From the NCBI GenBank assembly GCA_017617995.1, contig JAFZVE010000038.1, positions 1-64,000 on the forward strand: a stretch of DNA of 64,000 nucleotides, read 5' to 3'. Origin of the DNA: Clostridiales bacterium (GTDB taxonomy: Bacteria; Bacillota; Clostridia; Saccharofermentanales; Saccharofermentanaceae). The notes under the pieces are model-generated. The model ran no database searches. It saw only the letters and a program-made list of their open reading frames with translations, and was not told the origin of the DNA. Below are positions 1 to 7,945 of this stretch, in pieces (positions within the stretch are counted from its first letter, which is position 1; every line of letters starts with the position of its first letter). A program made the position numbers and the translations under genes.

Positions 1-1022
1 CCGCCGGCGTGGTTCGGGGCCGGAATGAAATCGGATCCCAGTGTATACATCTTTGCCAGGGGGCAAACCATACCGGTATCGCAGAAGTCGTAGGCATACT
101 TACCGCGTGTGAAGCTCGGGCAGGATGCCGGCTCAACCGCGATGATTCTGTAGTCTGCTTCACCTCTGAGCTTCTCTCCCATAAACGGAGAGATGAGACC
201 GCCGAGGTTGGATCCGCCGCCTGCGCAGCCGATGATGATGTCAGCCTTCTCACCAAGCTTATCAAGAGCAGCCTTTGTCTCCAGACCGATCACAGACTGG
301 TGGAGGAGTACCTGGTTCAGAACGGAACCGAGAACGTAACGGTAACCTTCGGATCCGACTGCTACTTCAACTGCCTCGGAGATCGCGCAGCCGAGAGAAC
401 CTGTGGTACCCGGATGCTTCTCGAGGATGGCCTTACCAATATTTGTTGTTGTGGACGGAGAAGGTGTAACGGAAGCGCCGTATGTTCTCATGACTTCACG
501 ACGGAATGGCTTCTGCTCGTAGGAAACCTTAACCATGAATACCTTACAGTCGAGATCGAAGTAAGAGCAAGCCATCGAGAGCGCTGTACCCCACTGGCCG
601 GCACCGGTCTCGGTGGTAACGCCCTTGAGGCCCTGCTTCTTCGCGTAGTAAGCCTGCGCGATCGCGGAGTTCAGCTTATGGGATCCGCTGGTGTTGTTAC
701 CCTCGAACTTGTAGTAGATCTTCGCCGGTGTGCCGAGCTTCTTCTCGAGGAAGTAAGCACGAACGAGCGGGGACGGACGGTACATCTTGTAGAAGTTCTG
801 GATTTCTTCCGGGATCGGGAAGTAAGCTGTGTCGTTATCGAGCTCCTGCTTTACGAGCTCGTCGCAGAATACGACGCTCAGCTCTTCCGCTGTCATTGGC
901 TGATGTGTGCCCGGGTTCAGAAGCGGAGCCGGCTTGTTCTTCATGTCCGCGCGGACGTTATACCATGCGGTTGGGATCTCCTTCTCGTCAAGGTAGGTTT
1001 TGTAAGGGATTTTCTCAGACAT
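1..1022 (-). CDS. trpB: Tryptophan synthase beta chain, TrpB2 type (3' end outside window)
   Basis: PLP-dependent enzyme that joins indole and serine to make tryptophan. About 340 N-terminal residues are present; the C-terminus (about 100 residues) lies beyond base 1. Visible motifs are NNTSGSHKLNSA, with the PLP-binding lysine, and the phosphate-binding loop GCAGGGSNLGG. The long N-terminus (MSEKIPYKTYLDEKEIP) and the wording around the lysine fit the TrpB2 subfamily rather than the TrpA-partnered TrpB1. TrpB2 enzymes are often encoded away from trpA and may salvage free indole. The ATG at 1022 has AAAGGAG upstream. No other trp gene is in the window. A Trp-type T-box leader precedes it, which supports a role in tryptophan supply. 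The family is firm; the TrpB2 assignment is moderately firm. Confidence 0.9.
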   Translation of the reverse strand, partial: MSEKIPYKTYLDEKEIPTAWYNVRADMKNKPAPLLNPGTHQPMTAEELSVVFCDELVKQELDNDTAYFPIPEEIQNFYKMYRPSPLVRAYFLEKKLGTPAKIYYKFEGNNTSGSHKLNSAIAQAYYAKKQGLKGVTTETGAGQWGTALSMACSYFDLDCKVFMVKVSYEQKPFRREVMRTYGASVTPSPSTTTNIGKAILEKHPGTTGSLGCAISEAVEVAVGSEGYRYVLGSVLNQVLLHQSVIGLETKAALDKLGEKADIIIGCAGGGSNLGGLISPFMGEKLRGEADYRIIAVEPASCPSFTRGKYAYDFCDTGMVCPLAKMYTLGSDFIPAPNHAG

Positions 1023-1143
1023 AATTTGTCTCCTTTCGTATAGGGCCTTTAGCCCGAATTTAAAAGTGAATCTCATTCCCTATGCAAAAGCACTTGTTGC
1101 CTCGGGCCTTCGATTCTTGGGACCTGATCTCGTTTTCTGCCGG

Positions 1144-1440
1144 AAAAACAAAAATCCTGCCCCAGCTTCTCTTCTTCTGCTGGGACAGGAACACTATTCT
1201 TTCCTGCGGTGCCACCCGGCTTGATCTCCTTTTCTTTCGATCCGGAAGATCCTCTCACGCATACCGACATATGCTGGATTTTGTTGACGGGGATCCTTTC
1301 CCCGGCGCAGATACTCGCTAAACGCTTTCCCCTTGCCCTCGGAAGTCCATTCGTCCTTGCTCTCCCCTGCTGCACTCTCACCCGCGGCAACTCTCTGGAT
1401 GGTTCAAATCAAGGCTTACTCACTCTTCCTCGACGGTTTG
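1144..1440 (-). promoter_or_regulatory. T-box riboswitch leader, probable tRNA-Trp sensor, for trpB
   Basis: On the minus strand the leader carries the T-box core GGGTGGCACCGC (1206-1217). It is followed by a strong terminator hairpin, TCCTGTCCCAGC pairing with GCTGGGGCAGGA (1155-1190), and a T-run. The likely specifier codon is TGG (1347-1349) in the context GAA-TGG-A-CTTCCGAG. The Thr T-box at 40.2 kb reads ACC-A-TTCCCGAG in the equivalent place, so the two leaders support each other's specifier assignment. Uncharged tRNA-Trp should favour the antiterminator and switch on trpB. Confidence 0.9.
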
Positions 1441-1445
1441 TCTGA

Positions 1446-1475
1446 ATAATACCACTTGAGCGGAATACACGTCAA
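1446..1475 (-). promoter_or_regulatory. Sigma-A-type promoter for the trpB T-box transcript
   Basis: On the minus strand: TTGACG (1470-1475), an 18-base spacer, then TATTAT (1446-1451). Transcription would start near 1440, just at the 5' end of the T-box leader. Confidence 0.7.
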
Positions 1476-1532
1476 GTAGTTATATCGGAATCCATTTCCC
1501 GCATGACTCCACTACTTCCGGCCCGCGGCCGG

Positions 1533-3074
1533 TCAATAGCTGCTGTTCATGTAGGACATGTATTTTTCCATTTTCTTCTTTTCTTTGACCTTGCCAACGA
1601 TACCCGCGATAAGGATCAGGGCCGCACCGGCGACAAGCAGATAGAAGCCGACCTCGTTATCGATATGCCCGCCTTTCTTTACCTGCGTTACGTCATAGTA
1701 GATGAAGAAGTTCTCGACCCAGCTGGCAAGCACAGCCAGTGTACCGACTGTGATCACACCTATATTTCTTCCGAAAGCAGAGAGCACCAGGGCCAGTGCA
1801 GCCAGCGCGAGAAATGCATATCCGTCGATCTTGCTGATCAGGGCAAACTCCACTTGGCTTCCGTTCAGTTTATATGTGATGAAATTTACGAATACAGATG
1901 CGCCCATCGCGACCGAGGCCAGCATACCGACAATGTTTACGTTCTTCTCAGCTAGTACGGACATAGCTCCGGACTTCGGGAACTGATAGCCGCAGTTCTT
2001 GCAGTTCTTATCTGAACTGAAGGCCCGCGTTCTGCAACACGGACAGATCTTGGTCGATGCTGCAAGTTCGCCCGAAGTGGACGTGATATATGTCGATTTT
2101 ACAGAGGAAGCCCTCTTATCATCCTTGTCATCATCGGTAACTCTCGGCGTATTCTTGGCCGGAGCGAACGGAGATGGACGCGCGGCTTCTTCTGCCGTTA
2201 CGAACGGCGGGATGATCGGCGAATAACGATCATCTGCACTCTCTTTACTCTGTGAAGAGATTCCCTCGTAATTATCTACGACTGTTCCATCTGCGGATCT
2301 GGCAGCCGTCGAGCGGTTCACGGACGGCGGACGATGTCCGACCGCTCTTCCTGCTCCACCACCCATGCCATTGGCAGACGCCGGTCTGTTGACAGACGGC
2401 GGTCTATGTCCTGCAGGTGTTCTTCTTGATGCCGGACCACTTTCCGGAGCACCCTCTCCATCCTGTGTGCGATGGATCGACGGCGGACGATGTCCGACCG
2501 GTCTTCTTCTCTCGCCGGGCTCAGTATTTCCGGAATCCTCTCCGTCTTCGCCCTGAAGCGAACGGATCGACGGCGGACGGTGTCCCTCCGGTCTTCTTCT
2601 TTCGACCGGAGCCGGAGTTGATCCGGACACATCCCGAGGTCCCATGGATGCTCTCGCACCGGGGGTATTTCTTCTCTGAAGCGTCTCGCGCTCAGGCTGT
2701 TCTTCCTCTCTTACCGGAAGCGGCGGCTCTTGTCTTAACGGAAGCACGTCTTCACGCCGCGTCTCTTCTTCCGGTCCGTCTCCAAACATCGGGAGGTGCT
2801 CCTGCTCATCCGCAGATTCGTTCACGGATTCGATTTCCGGCTCCTGTATTTCTTCCGGTTCTTCGTCATCCTCCACGCGCTGCAGGTTCTGCTCGGCGAC
2901 GAGCTTATCCATCGCCTCATTCAATTCCTGAAGTGACATTTCATCCGCAGCTTTCCCCGCCGACTCCCACGCCGCCGAGTCTTCTGCCGAAAGATAATCT
3001 AGACCTGAACCACAACGTCCGCAGAATTCGAAGGAATCTTCCATAATCTGCTGGCACTTTGGACATATTTTCAT
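1533..3074 (-). CDS. Zinc-ribbon, proline-rich, four-TM membrane protein
   Basis: Protein of 513 aa with no recognised enzymatic domain. In order: an N-terminal zinc ribbon (CPKCQ...CGRCG, residues 4-22); a long acidic region; four spaced copies of a GHRPPS(I/V)xR motif (about residues 164-255); a second zinc ribbon (CPCC...CKNCG, near 350-370); four predicted transmembrane segments; and a short basic, Lys/Met/Tyr-rich tail. The ATG at 3074 is preferred because GGGGGG lies 7 bases upstream; an in-frame ATG 24 bases earlier lacks one. It has its own promoter. Many clostridia carry zinc-ribbon membrane proteins of unknown function. The repeat-bearing linker is unusual and may bind a partner, but that is a guess. 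Confidence 0.8.
   Translation of the reverse strand: MKICPKCQQIMEDSFEFCGRCGSGLDYLSAEDSAAWESAGKAADEMSLQELNEAMDKLVAEQNLQRVEDDEEPEEIQEPEIESVNESADEQEHLPMFGDGPEEETRREDVLPLRQEPPLPVREEEQPERETLQRRNTPGARASMGPRDVSGSTPAPVERRRPEGHRPPSIRSLQGEDGEDSGNTEPGERRRPVGHRPPSIHRTQDGEGAPESGPASRRTPAGHRPPSVNRPASANGMGGGAGRAVGHRPPSVNRSTAARSADGTVVDNYEGISSQSKESADDRYSPIIPPFVTAEEAARPSPFAPAKNTPRVTDDDKDDKRASSVKSTYITSTSGELAASTKICPCCRTRAFSSDKNCKNCGYQFPKSGAMSVLAEKNVNIVGMLASVAMGASVFVNFITYKLNGSQVEFALISKIDGYAFLALAALALVLSAFGRNIGVITVGTLAVLASWVENFFIYYDVTQVKKGGHIDNEVGFYLLVAGAALILIAGIVGKVKEKKKMEKYMSYMNSSY
2313..2600 (-). repeat. Four imperfect GHRPPS-type coding repeats
   Basis: Inside the zinc-ribbon gene, the segment RR-x-P-x-GHRPPS-(I/V)-x-R recurs four times with a spacing of about 24-30 residues. 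In the DNA this shows as repeated GGACGGTGTCC/GGACGATGTCC-like blocks on the plus strand. The intervening acidic/glycine stretches are poorly conserved, so only the motif seems to be under constraint. Confidence 0.75.
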
Positions 3075-3109
3075 AGCTAACCCCCCGGGGTATTTCATCC
3101 CTAACTAGT

Positions 3110-3138
3110 ATTATCGCCTACTTGTGACGCAATTTCAA
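3110..3138 (-). promoter_or_regulatory. Promoter for the zinc-ribbon membrane protein gene
   Basis: On the minus strand: TTGAAA (3133-3138), a 17-base spacer, then GATAAT (3110-3115). I see no intrinsic terminator between hemW (stop at 3155) and this promoter, so read-through from the ftsZ-hemW operon is also possible. Confidence 0.6.
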
Positions 3139-3154
3139 GGCACAAATATCGTGG

Positions 3155-4354
3155 TCACACATAATCCATGAAAACCTGATTGGCAAGGTCCACGCCTTTC
3201 TTGGTCAGGCGGTATCCGCCTTCTACCGCAGTCACCAGCCCTGCTTCGATTTCTCTTTGTATTTCCGCGCCAAAAACACTGTCCATCGTAGTACCGAATC
3301 TTTCTTTAAAGATTGCTTCTCTCACTCCGTCCGAAGTCCGGAAACCGAGCATCATGAACTCTTTCCTCTTCTCATCCCGGCCAAGAATCTCTTCGGCCTG
3401 CCAGACCGCTTCTTTTTCAACATCTTTCTTTCTCATCGACTCGATATACTCTGGAACCGTCTCCACATGCCGCCCTCGTTCGTCACCGAGATAGTAGTGT
3501 GCCCCGACACCCAGACCGTAGTAATTCTCTGCACGCCAGTACATCAGGTTATGCCGGCTCTCGAAACCGGGGCGCGCCATGTTACTGATCTCATAGTGCA
3601 CAAAGCCCGAGGACGTGAGCGTTTCCGTCACCAGATGGTACATCTCCCGGTCCTGTTCCTGCGTCACGTATTTCTCGATGTCTCCTCCATAGCGGACATA
3701 CATCGGCGTCCCCTCCTCAAGGATTAGGGAATAAAGAGAGATGTGCGGGATCTCCTCAGAAAGAAGAAAATCGATCGAATCCTTCACGCTCTTTAGTGTC
3801 TGTCCCGGGATCCCGAGCATCAGATCACAAGAGAGATTTCTAAATCCTGCGCGCTTCGCATCGCGGATCGCGCGTCTTCCTGTATCGGCATCGTGGATCC
3901 TCCCGAGCGTGCGAAGGACCGAATCATCGAGGCTTTGTATCCCGAGCGAGAGGCGGTTGACACCGGATTCGATCAAGGCCTGCATCTTCTTCTCGTCTAT
4001 GGTTCCGGGATTGGCTTCAAGTGTGATCTCACAGTTCTCCGTGATCCCGAATGCATCCCGAAGCGCGCCAAGGATCGTCATTAACTGCGAAGGAGCCATA
4101 AGCGATGGCGTCCCCCCTCCGAAATAGATCGTCTGAAGCGGAGACTTCAGAAGTGTATCCGGATCCATCTCCTCCCTACGCGAAAGAAGATCCGCCCCCC
4201 ACTTCGGAGCCATCCGGATCTCGGAAAGAAGCGCCTCGACATATGCGGTCTCCTCTTCCTCACAAAACGGGAAAGAAAGGAAATCACAATATGCGCATTT
4301 TCGGACACAGTAAGGAAAATGAATATAGACCGAGGAGGGCGGGCACTTATGCAT
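3155..4354 (-). CDS. hemW: HemW-type radical-SAM protein (heme chaperone, formerly 'HemN-like')
   Basis: Protein of 399 aa in the coproporphyrinogen III oxidase-like radical-SAM family. It has the cluster motif CVRKCAYC near the N-terminus (residues 16-23), the SAM-binding GGGTPS motif, and HNLMYW, the HNxxYW signature that separates HemW from true HemN. HemW proteins bind heme and deliver it to acceptors; their physiological role in clostridia is not settled. The ATG at 4354 overlaps the stop of the upstream gene (ATGCATAA), so translation is probably coupled to the DUF4276-like gene; an ATG 21 bases earlier is less likely. It is the last gene of the long ftsZ-led run. Confidence 0.92.
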   Translation of the reverse strand: MHKCPPSSVYIHFPYCVRKCAYCDFLSFPFCEEEETAYVEALLSEIRMAPKWGADLLSRREEMDPDTLLKSPLQTIYFGGGTPSLMAPSQLMTILGALRDAFGITENCEITLEANPGTIDEKKMQALIESGVNRLSLGIQSLDDSVLRTLGRIHDADTGRRAIRDAKRAGFRNLSCDLMLGIPGQTLKSVKDSIDFLLSEEIPHISLYSLILEEGTPMYVRYGGDIEKYVTQEQDREMYHLVTETLTSSGFVHYEISNMARPGFESRHNLMYWRAENYYGLGVGAHYYLGDERGRHVETVPEYIESMRKKDVEKEAVWQAEEILGRDEKRKEFMMLGFRTSDGVREAIFKERFGTTMDSVFGAEIQREIEAGLVTAVEGGYRLTKKGVDLANQVFMDYV

Positions 4355-5012
4355 CCAGCACCTGCCTGACCGCACCGCTCAGGGCCAGTTCGAATTTCTT
4401 GAAACTGGGAGACACGTTGTTTCCGGGGAGCATATACTTCGAGATCTTCTCGGCCCAGGTCGCCTTGTACTGGCCAACAGCCGGATATCCGATCCTTCTG
4501 ACCCGCGGCGATTGTTCCCGGAGAAGCACGTCACACAAGACCTCCCACGTCCCACAGATACTGTCCTGCTCATACTCGGCAAGCTTGTCCATATCGGCAT
4601 CCGGATAGGCAAGGAGGATCGCATTTTTGTCCGCAAGGATCCAGCTCTCCATCTCCTCGACCGAGATGGCGATCACGGTCGCGAGGTTCTGTGCGTATTT
4701 CCTGCAGGTCTCCTTCAGTCGCTTCATCAGCTCCTCCGGATCCTTGTCATCGGAATCGATGCAGACGATCACGATGGTATCGGTCCCGGCGTAGACCTTC
4801 TCATAGGCGCGAAGCTTCGCAGGAAGAAGTTCGAGAAGTCCCGCCGCAAAAGGTGCCGGCTTCTCATCCGGGTGATCCGGCCAGTATCCGCAGCCGCGAT
4901 GTGGCCGCAGAAAACACGTATATTCCTTCGTGAACTCCCGAAGGATACAATTCGTCAGACGTTCGAGGACCACGCCACCGGATCTGTCTTCACTTAATAT
5001 CTCAACCCGCAT
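4347..5012 (-). CDS. DUF4276-like (TOPRIM-type) protein, partner of the upstream ATPase
   Basis: Protein of 221 aa resembling the DUF4276 family, which I place with TOPRIM-like nuclease domains such as RloB and DUF4435. Visible features are an early acidic residue (MRVEIL), a strand ending in a DxD-like motif (IVIVCIDSDDKD), and a helix with EEMESWILAD, the ExxExW pattern typical of DUF4276. It begins 17 bases after the AAA ATPase gene and overlaps hemW. The ATG at 5012 has AAAGGA upstream; an in-frame TTG precedes it. ATPase plus TOPRIM-like pairs are common in anti-phage and other nucleic-acid-targeting modules (PARIS AriA/AriB and RloA/RloB are analogous). The role here is inferred from the pairing. 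Confidence 0.65.
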   Translation of the reverse strand: MRVEILSEDRSGGVVLERLTNCILREFTKEYTCFLRPHRGCGYWPDHPDEKPAPFAAGLLELLPAKLRAYEKVYAGTDTIVIVCIDSDDKDPEELMKRLKETCRKYAQNLATVIAISVEEMESWILADKNAILLAYPDADMDKLAEYEQDSICGTWEVLCDVLLREQSPRVRRIGYPAVGQYKATWAEKISKYMLPGNNVSPSFKKFELALSGAVRQVLDA

Positions 5013-5029
5013 CAATTCTGTCGTTCCTT

Positions 5030-6220
5030 TCAGTTGTCAAAATGCCCCGCATACCAGATGGCGCCCATTCCGACGCCCTGATCATAGAGTTCTCCTACGA
5101 TCGGGATCGAGCCGGCACAGCGGACATCGATCGAACCGGCTGTTTTCTCATCCCTGCTGAACACCCAGATCTCATCAGGCGAGAGGTTCTCCAGAATATA
5201 CGGATTGTGCGTCGTAAAGAAGATCTGGCATCCCGGGGCTTCGATCGAATAATTCCGCATCTCGGTCGCCAGCGCATCCATCACGTCGTGATAAAGCCCT
5301 TCGTCCGGAGACTCCATGAGGATCAGCGGTCTCGGATCCGGATCCGAGAAAAGGAGGATGAAGAGTGCAAGCATATCCGGTTTATTGAAATGCTTGAGCA
5401 CCGCCGCTTCGTCTTTTTCCCGCAGGGCCGGAATCGCCTCGATGATCCGGGAGAGGATCTTCTTATATTCTCCCGGACGCTCCTGTTTCAGATACATCAG
5501 TACATTTCTCGCATTGGATCCTGCATTATTGAGATGCTTGTGCCCGCCCGGAGCCATATCGACCGGGATCTGCGCAGTCTGGTCCTTGCGGAAACATACG
5601 AAGAACCACCTAAGGATCTCCCTGTAGGTCCGGTTCGTAAAGTAGAATTGCTTCATGGCGCCATAGGCATGAAGTGCGGACGTCTGGGAATCGTTCATCT
5701 CCCCGTCCATCTTCTCTCCCTGAAGGAGCACAAATCCGACTCCCTGCTTGAAGTGCAGGATATCCTTCGGCTCGTCCATCCCTTTCCGCCACAAGCGCAG
5801 CCGTTCTTCCTCAAAGTGCGGCTTGCCGTGAACATTGGAGTCGATGACGAGCTTATACTCGCAGTAAGTCGTATCTTTCTTCTCAGGATCGTAGAACTTG
5901 AAGCAGAGTGTCGCGATCACCGGCTGTTCCTTATCTCCTACGAGATTGGAGTACCCTGTCCGCCCGGACTCCGTGGCTGCGGCGGCCGGTCCTTTTACGA
6001 CCGCACCCTGCACGAAAGACAGAAACGAGAAGAACATCGTCTTTCCCGAATGGTTGCGGCCGATCATGGCCTCGATACCATTGAGCGGGTGCGCGACATC
6101 GATTCCCGCCTGTATAGCAAGAGATGACTGTTCCGGCGTCATCCGGATGTCGTCCAGAAGCGCACCGACACAGTCATCTTTGAATAATCCATAATTCTGT
6201 ATACGAATACCCAGTAACAT
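5030..6220 (-). CDS. AAA/ABC-type ATPase of the OLD/RloA-like class
   Basis: Protein of 396 aa that starts like SMC/RecF-type ATPases (MLLGIRIQNYGLF). It has a Walker A motif GRNHSGKT (residues 54-61), a late Walker B/D-loop region LILMESPDEGLYHDV, and the H-loop FFTTHNPYILE, so it is a single ABC-like head with an inserted middle region. The usual acidic pair of Walker B (DE) reads ES here, followed by PDEGL. The ATG at 6220 has GGTGAG 8 bases upstream; a longer in-frame start is less likely. It sits 85 bases after the coiled-coil gene and 17 bases before the DUF4276-like gene. Base composition does not differ from its neighbours. A defence or nucleic-acid-processing role is inferred. Confidence 0.75.
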   Translation of the reverse strand: MLLGIRIQNYGLFKDDCVGALLDDIRMTPEQSSLAIQAGIDVAHPLNGIEAMIGRNHSGKTMFFSFLSFVQGAVVKGPAAAATESGRTGYSNLVGDKEQPVIATLCFKFYDPEKKDTTYCEYKLVIDSNVHGKPHFEEERLRLWRKGMDEPKDILHFKQGVGFVLLQGEKMDGEMNDSQTSALHAYGAMKQFYFTNRTYREILRWFFVCFRKDQTAQIPVDMAPGGHKHLNNAGSNARNVLMYLKQERPGEYKKILSRIIEAIPALREKDEAAVLKHFNKPDMLALFILLFSDPDPRPLILMESPDEGLYHDVMDALATEMRNYSIEAPGCQIFFTTHNPYILENLSPDEIWVFSRDEKTAGSIDVRCAGSIPIVGELYDQGVGMGAIWYAGHFDN

Positions 6221-6305
6221 GATCTCACCGCCTGTTCTGCAATAAGGCATCTCCCGTCACCGATCCGCATGATCTGCTTTTCCGGGTACGGGTCTCTTGT
6301 TACTG

Positions 6306-6773
6306 TTATTTTAACTCTTTCTTGTCCTTTTGGATACGGACGAGCATCTCCGTCATCACATTCTCAAGCTCAGACAGTCTTTTTCTCGCGTAATCGATGG
6401 AGCGGGTGTAGATATCCTCGGCCTGGCGGTTCGCCTCGGTCAGGATCTGCTGGCTCTGTTCCTTCGCCATGAGCGTCACCTGATGTTCATCGACCATGAT
6501 AGCCTGACGCTGTTCTGCTTCACGCTGGATACTCTCTGCCTTCTGTCTGGCTGAAGCCACGACCTGGCGCTGCTGATCCACGATCCACTTCGCCTGCTGT
6601 ACTTCCGACGGGAAGCTAGCACGGATCTGCTTGATCCAGTAGAGTGCATCTGCACGGTCTACGAGGCAGTTATCCGAGAACGGCACACCCTTTGCCTGTT
6701 CGATCGTCGCCTGGAGCTGATCCAGAAGCTCATATAAATCTTTATCCGATGTTCTCATATTTCCGTCAGCCAT
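6306..6773 (-). CDS. Coiled-coil protein of unknown function (ATP-synthase-b/DivIVA-like)
   Basis: Protein of 155 aa, Gln/Glu/Ala-rich and almost wholly helical from residue 60 on, with heptad-like spacing. It has no signal peptide and no membrane segment. Such proteins next to coaD in clostridia are often auto-annotated as ATP synthase subunit B-like because of the coiled coil; nothing here shows a link to ATP synthase. The ATG at 6773 has AGGAGGGG 7 bases upstream. It lies 14 bases after coaD in the same operon. A scaffolding role at the membrane or septum, as for DivIVA-type proteins, is only a guess. Confidence 0.7.
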   Translation of the reverse strand: MADGNMRTSDKDLYELLDQLQATIEQAKGVPFSDNCLVDRADALYWIKQIRASFPSEVQQAKWIVDQQRQVVASARQKAESIQREAEQRQAIMVDEHQVTLMAKEQSQQILTEANRQAEDIYTRSIDYARKRLSELENVMTEMLVRIQKDKKELK

Positions 6774-6787
6774 ATGAAAACCCCTCC

Positions 6788-7285
6788 TTATTTATTCTCC
6801 TGCTTATTGGCAAGCAGTTTTTGGTGAACCATATCTTCTACGGCCGGGACGCACATCCTGGAGATGTCGCCGCCGTAATAAGCCACTTCTTTGATGATCG
6901 ACGAACTGGTGAAAGCCAGATCTGCCCGGCACGGCAGGAAGATCACCTGATACTTCGGGAACATCAGGGTATTCGCCGCATTCATCTCCGCCTCATAGCG
7001 GAAGTCCGACTCGGAACGAAGGCCTCTCACGACCGCCGAAGCACCGAGTTCCCTGTAAAGGTCGACGAGCAGGGACTCTCGGGAGATGACCTCCACATTC
7101 GGGATATCCGAAAGACAGATTTTCGCCATCTCGACTCTCTCCTCGACAGTGAACATCGACTTCTTGGCGCGGTTCTCCATAACCGCCACGACGAGCTTGT
7201 CGCAGAGATTACTGGCGCGTTTGGCGATGTCCTGGTGTCCGAGTGAGAACGGATCGAAGCTTCCCGGGAAAATAAAAGTTTTCAC
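6788..7285 (-). CDS. coaD: Phosphopantetheine adenylyltransferase
   Basis: Catalyses the penultimate step of coenzyme A synthesis: 4'-phosphopantetheine + ATP to dephospho-CoA + PPi. At 165 aa it has the normal length. It shows the nucleotidyltransferase start FPGSFDPFSLGH (TxGH-type motif), the substrate loop RGLRSESDF and the C-terminal FTSSSIIKE motif. The start is GTG at 7285 with AAAGGAGA upstream. It follows rsmD by 12 bases; rsmD-coaD pairs are common in Gram-positive bacteria. Confidence 0.96.
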   Translation of the reverse strand: MKTFIFPGSFDPFSLGHQDIAKRASNLCDKLVVAVMENRAKKSMFTVEERVEMAKICLSDIPNVEVISRESLLVDLYRELGASAVVRGLRSESDFRYEAEMNAANTLMFPKYQVIFLPCRADLAFTSSSIIKEVAYYGGDISRMCVPAVEDMVHQKLLANKQENK

Positions 7286-7297
7286 CCTGTGTCTCCT

Positions 7298-7873
7298 TTA
7301 CTTTTGCATAGTTTCCGATTCTACAAAGAATGTTACCAAAGTTGACCCGTACTTACAACTCTTAATACATGTCATATTGGTTACATTCTCTTGGATCTTG
7401 GCACTCACGTCCGATTCCACGATGAAGATCCCACCGTCACTTAGAAGACGGTACTTCTCGATCGCTTCCGCTACGGCCTTACTATACTTCTCCGCCATGG
7501 CATACGGCGGGTCCATGAAGACGATGTCGAACTTCTCTTCTTCCTTACCGAGAAGTTGAAGTGCCTGCGTAAAGGGCATCTTCAGAAGTCTGGCCGACTC
7601 CTCGAGGTGTGTCTTTTTGAGGTTATTCCCGATCGCACGAAGGCTCGGGCCTGCCTGATCGATGAGGACGGCCTGTTCTGCGCCCCGGCTTAAGGCCTCG
7701 ATCGCCATCTGTCCGGTTCCCGAGAATACATCTAGAAAAGCACTGTCCGGCACGCGCATCTGGATGCTCGAGAAGATCGCTTCCTTGACCTTGTCCGTGG
7801 TCGGCCGTGTCGCGTCCCCTTTGGGCGCTTCGAGAACCGTTCCCTTACATTTTCCGGCTACCACTCTCGGCAT
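7298..7873 (-). CDS. rsmD: 16S rRNA (guanine966-N2)-methyltransferase RsmD
   Basis: Methylates a guanine in the small-subunit rRNA. Protein of 191 aa with the family start RVVAGKCKG and the RPTTDKVKEAIF segment, the SAM-binding DVFSGTGQMAIEAL motif, and the catalytic DPPY (FMDPPYAMAEKY). It lies 72 bases after recG and 12 bases before coaD, in the same direction. Confidence 0.95.
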   Translation of the reverse strand: MPRVVAGKCKGTVLEAPKGDATRPTTDKVKEAIFSSIQMRVPDSAFLDVFSGTGQMAIEALSRGAEQAVLIDQAGPSLRAIGNNLKKTHLEESARLLKMPFTQALQLLGKEEEKFDIVFMDPPYAMAEKYSKAVAEAIEKYRLLSDGGIFIVESDVSAKIQENVTNMTCIKSCKYGSTLVTFFVESETMQK

Positions 7874-7945
7874 ACGGTGCTTCCGTCCTTTCCCGTTTGA
7901 CTTCTATCCGGTATCTCCGTCATCGCAGCGCTATTATACCACTTC

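Noticed and set aside
1073..1390. 105-codon open frame on the minus strand
   Set aside because: It covers the trpB T-box leader; the RNA structure explains the conservation and no ribosome-binding site is present.
1516..1530. GC-rich palindrome CCGGCCCGCGGCCGG just after the zinc-ribbon gene
   Set aside because: No T-run follows, so I do not call it a terminator; it may be chance.
3074..3155. Possible terminator between hemW and the zinc-ribbon gene
   Set aside because: No stem with a T-run found; only a promoter is supported.
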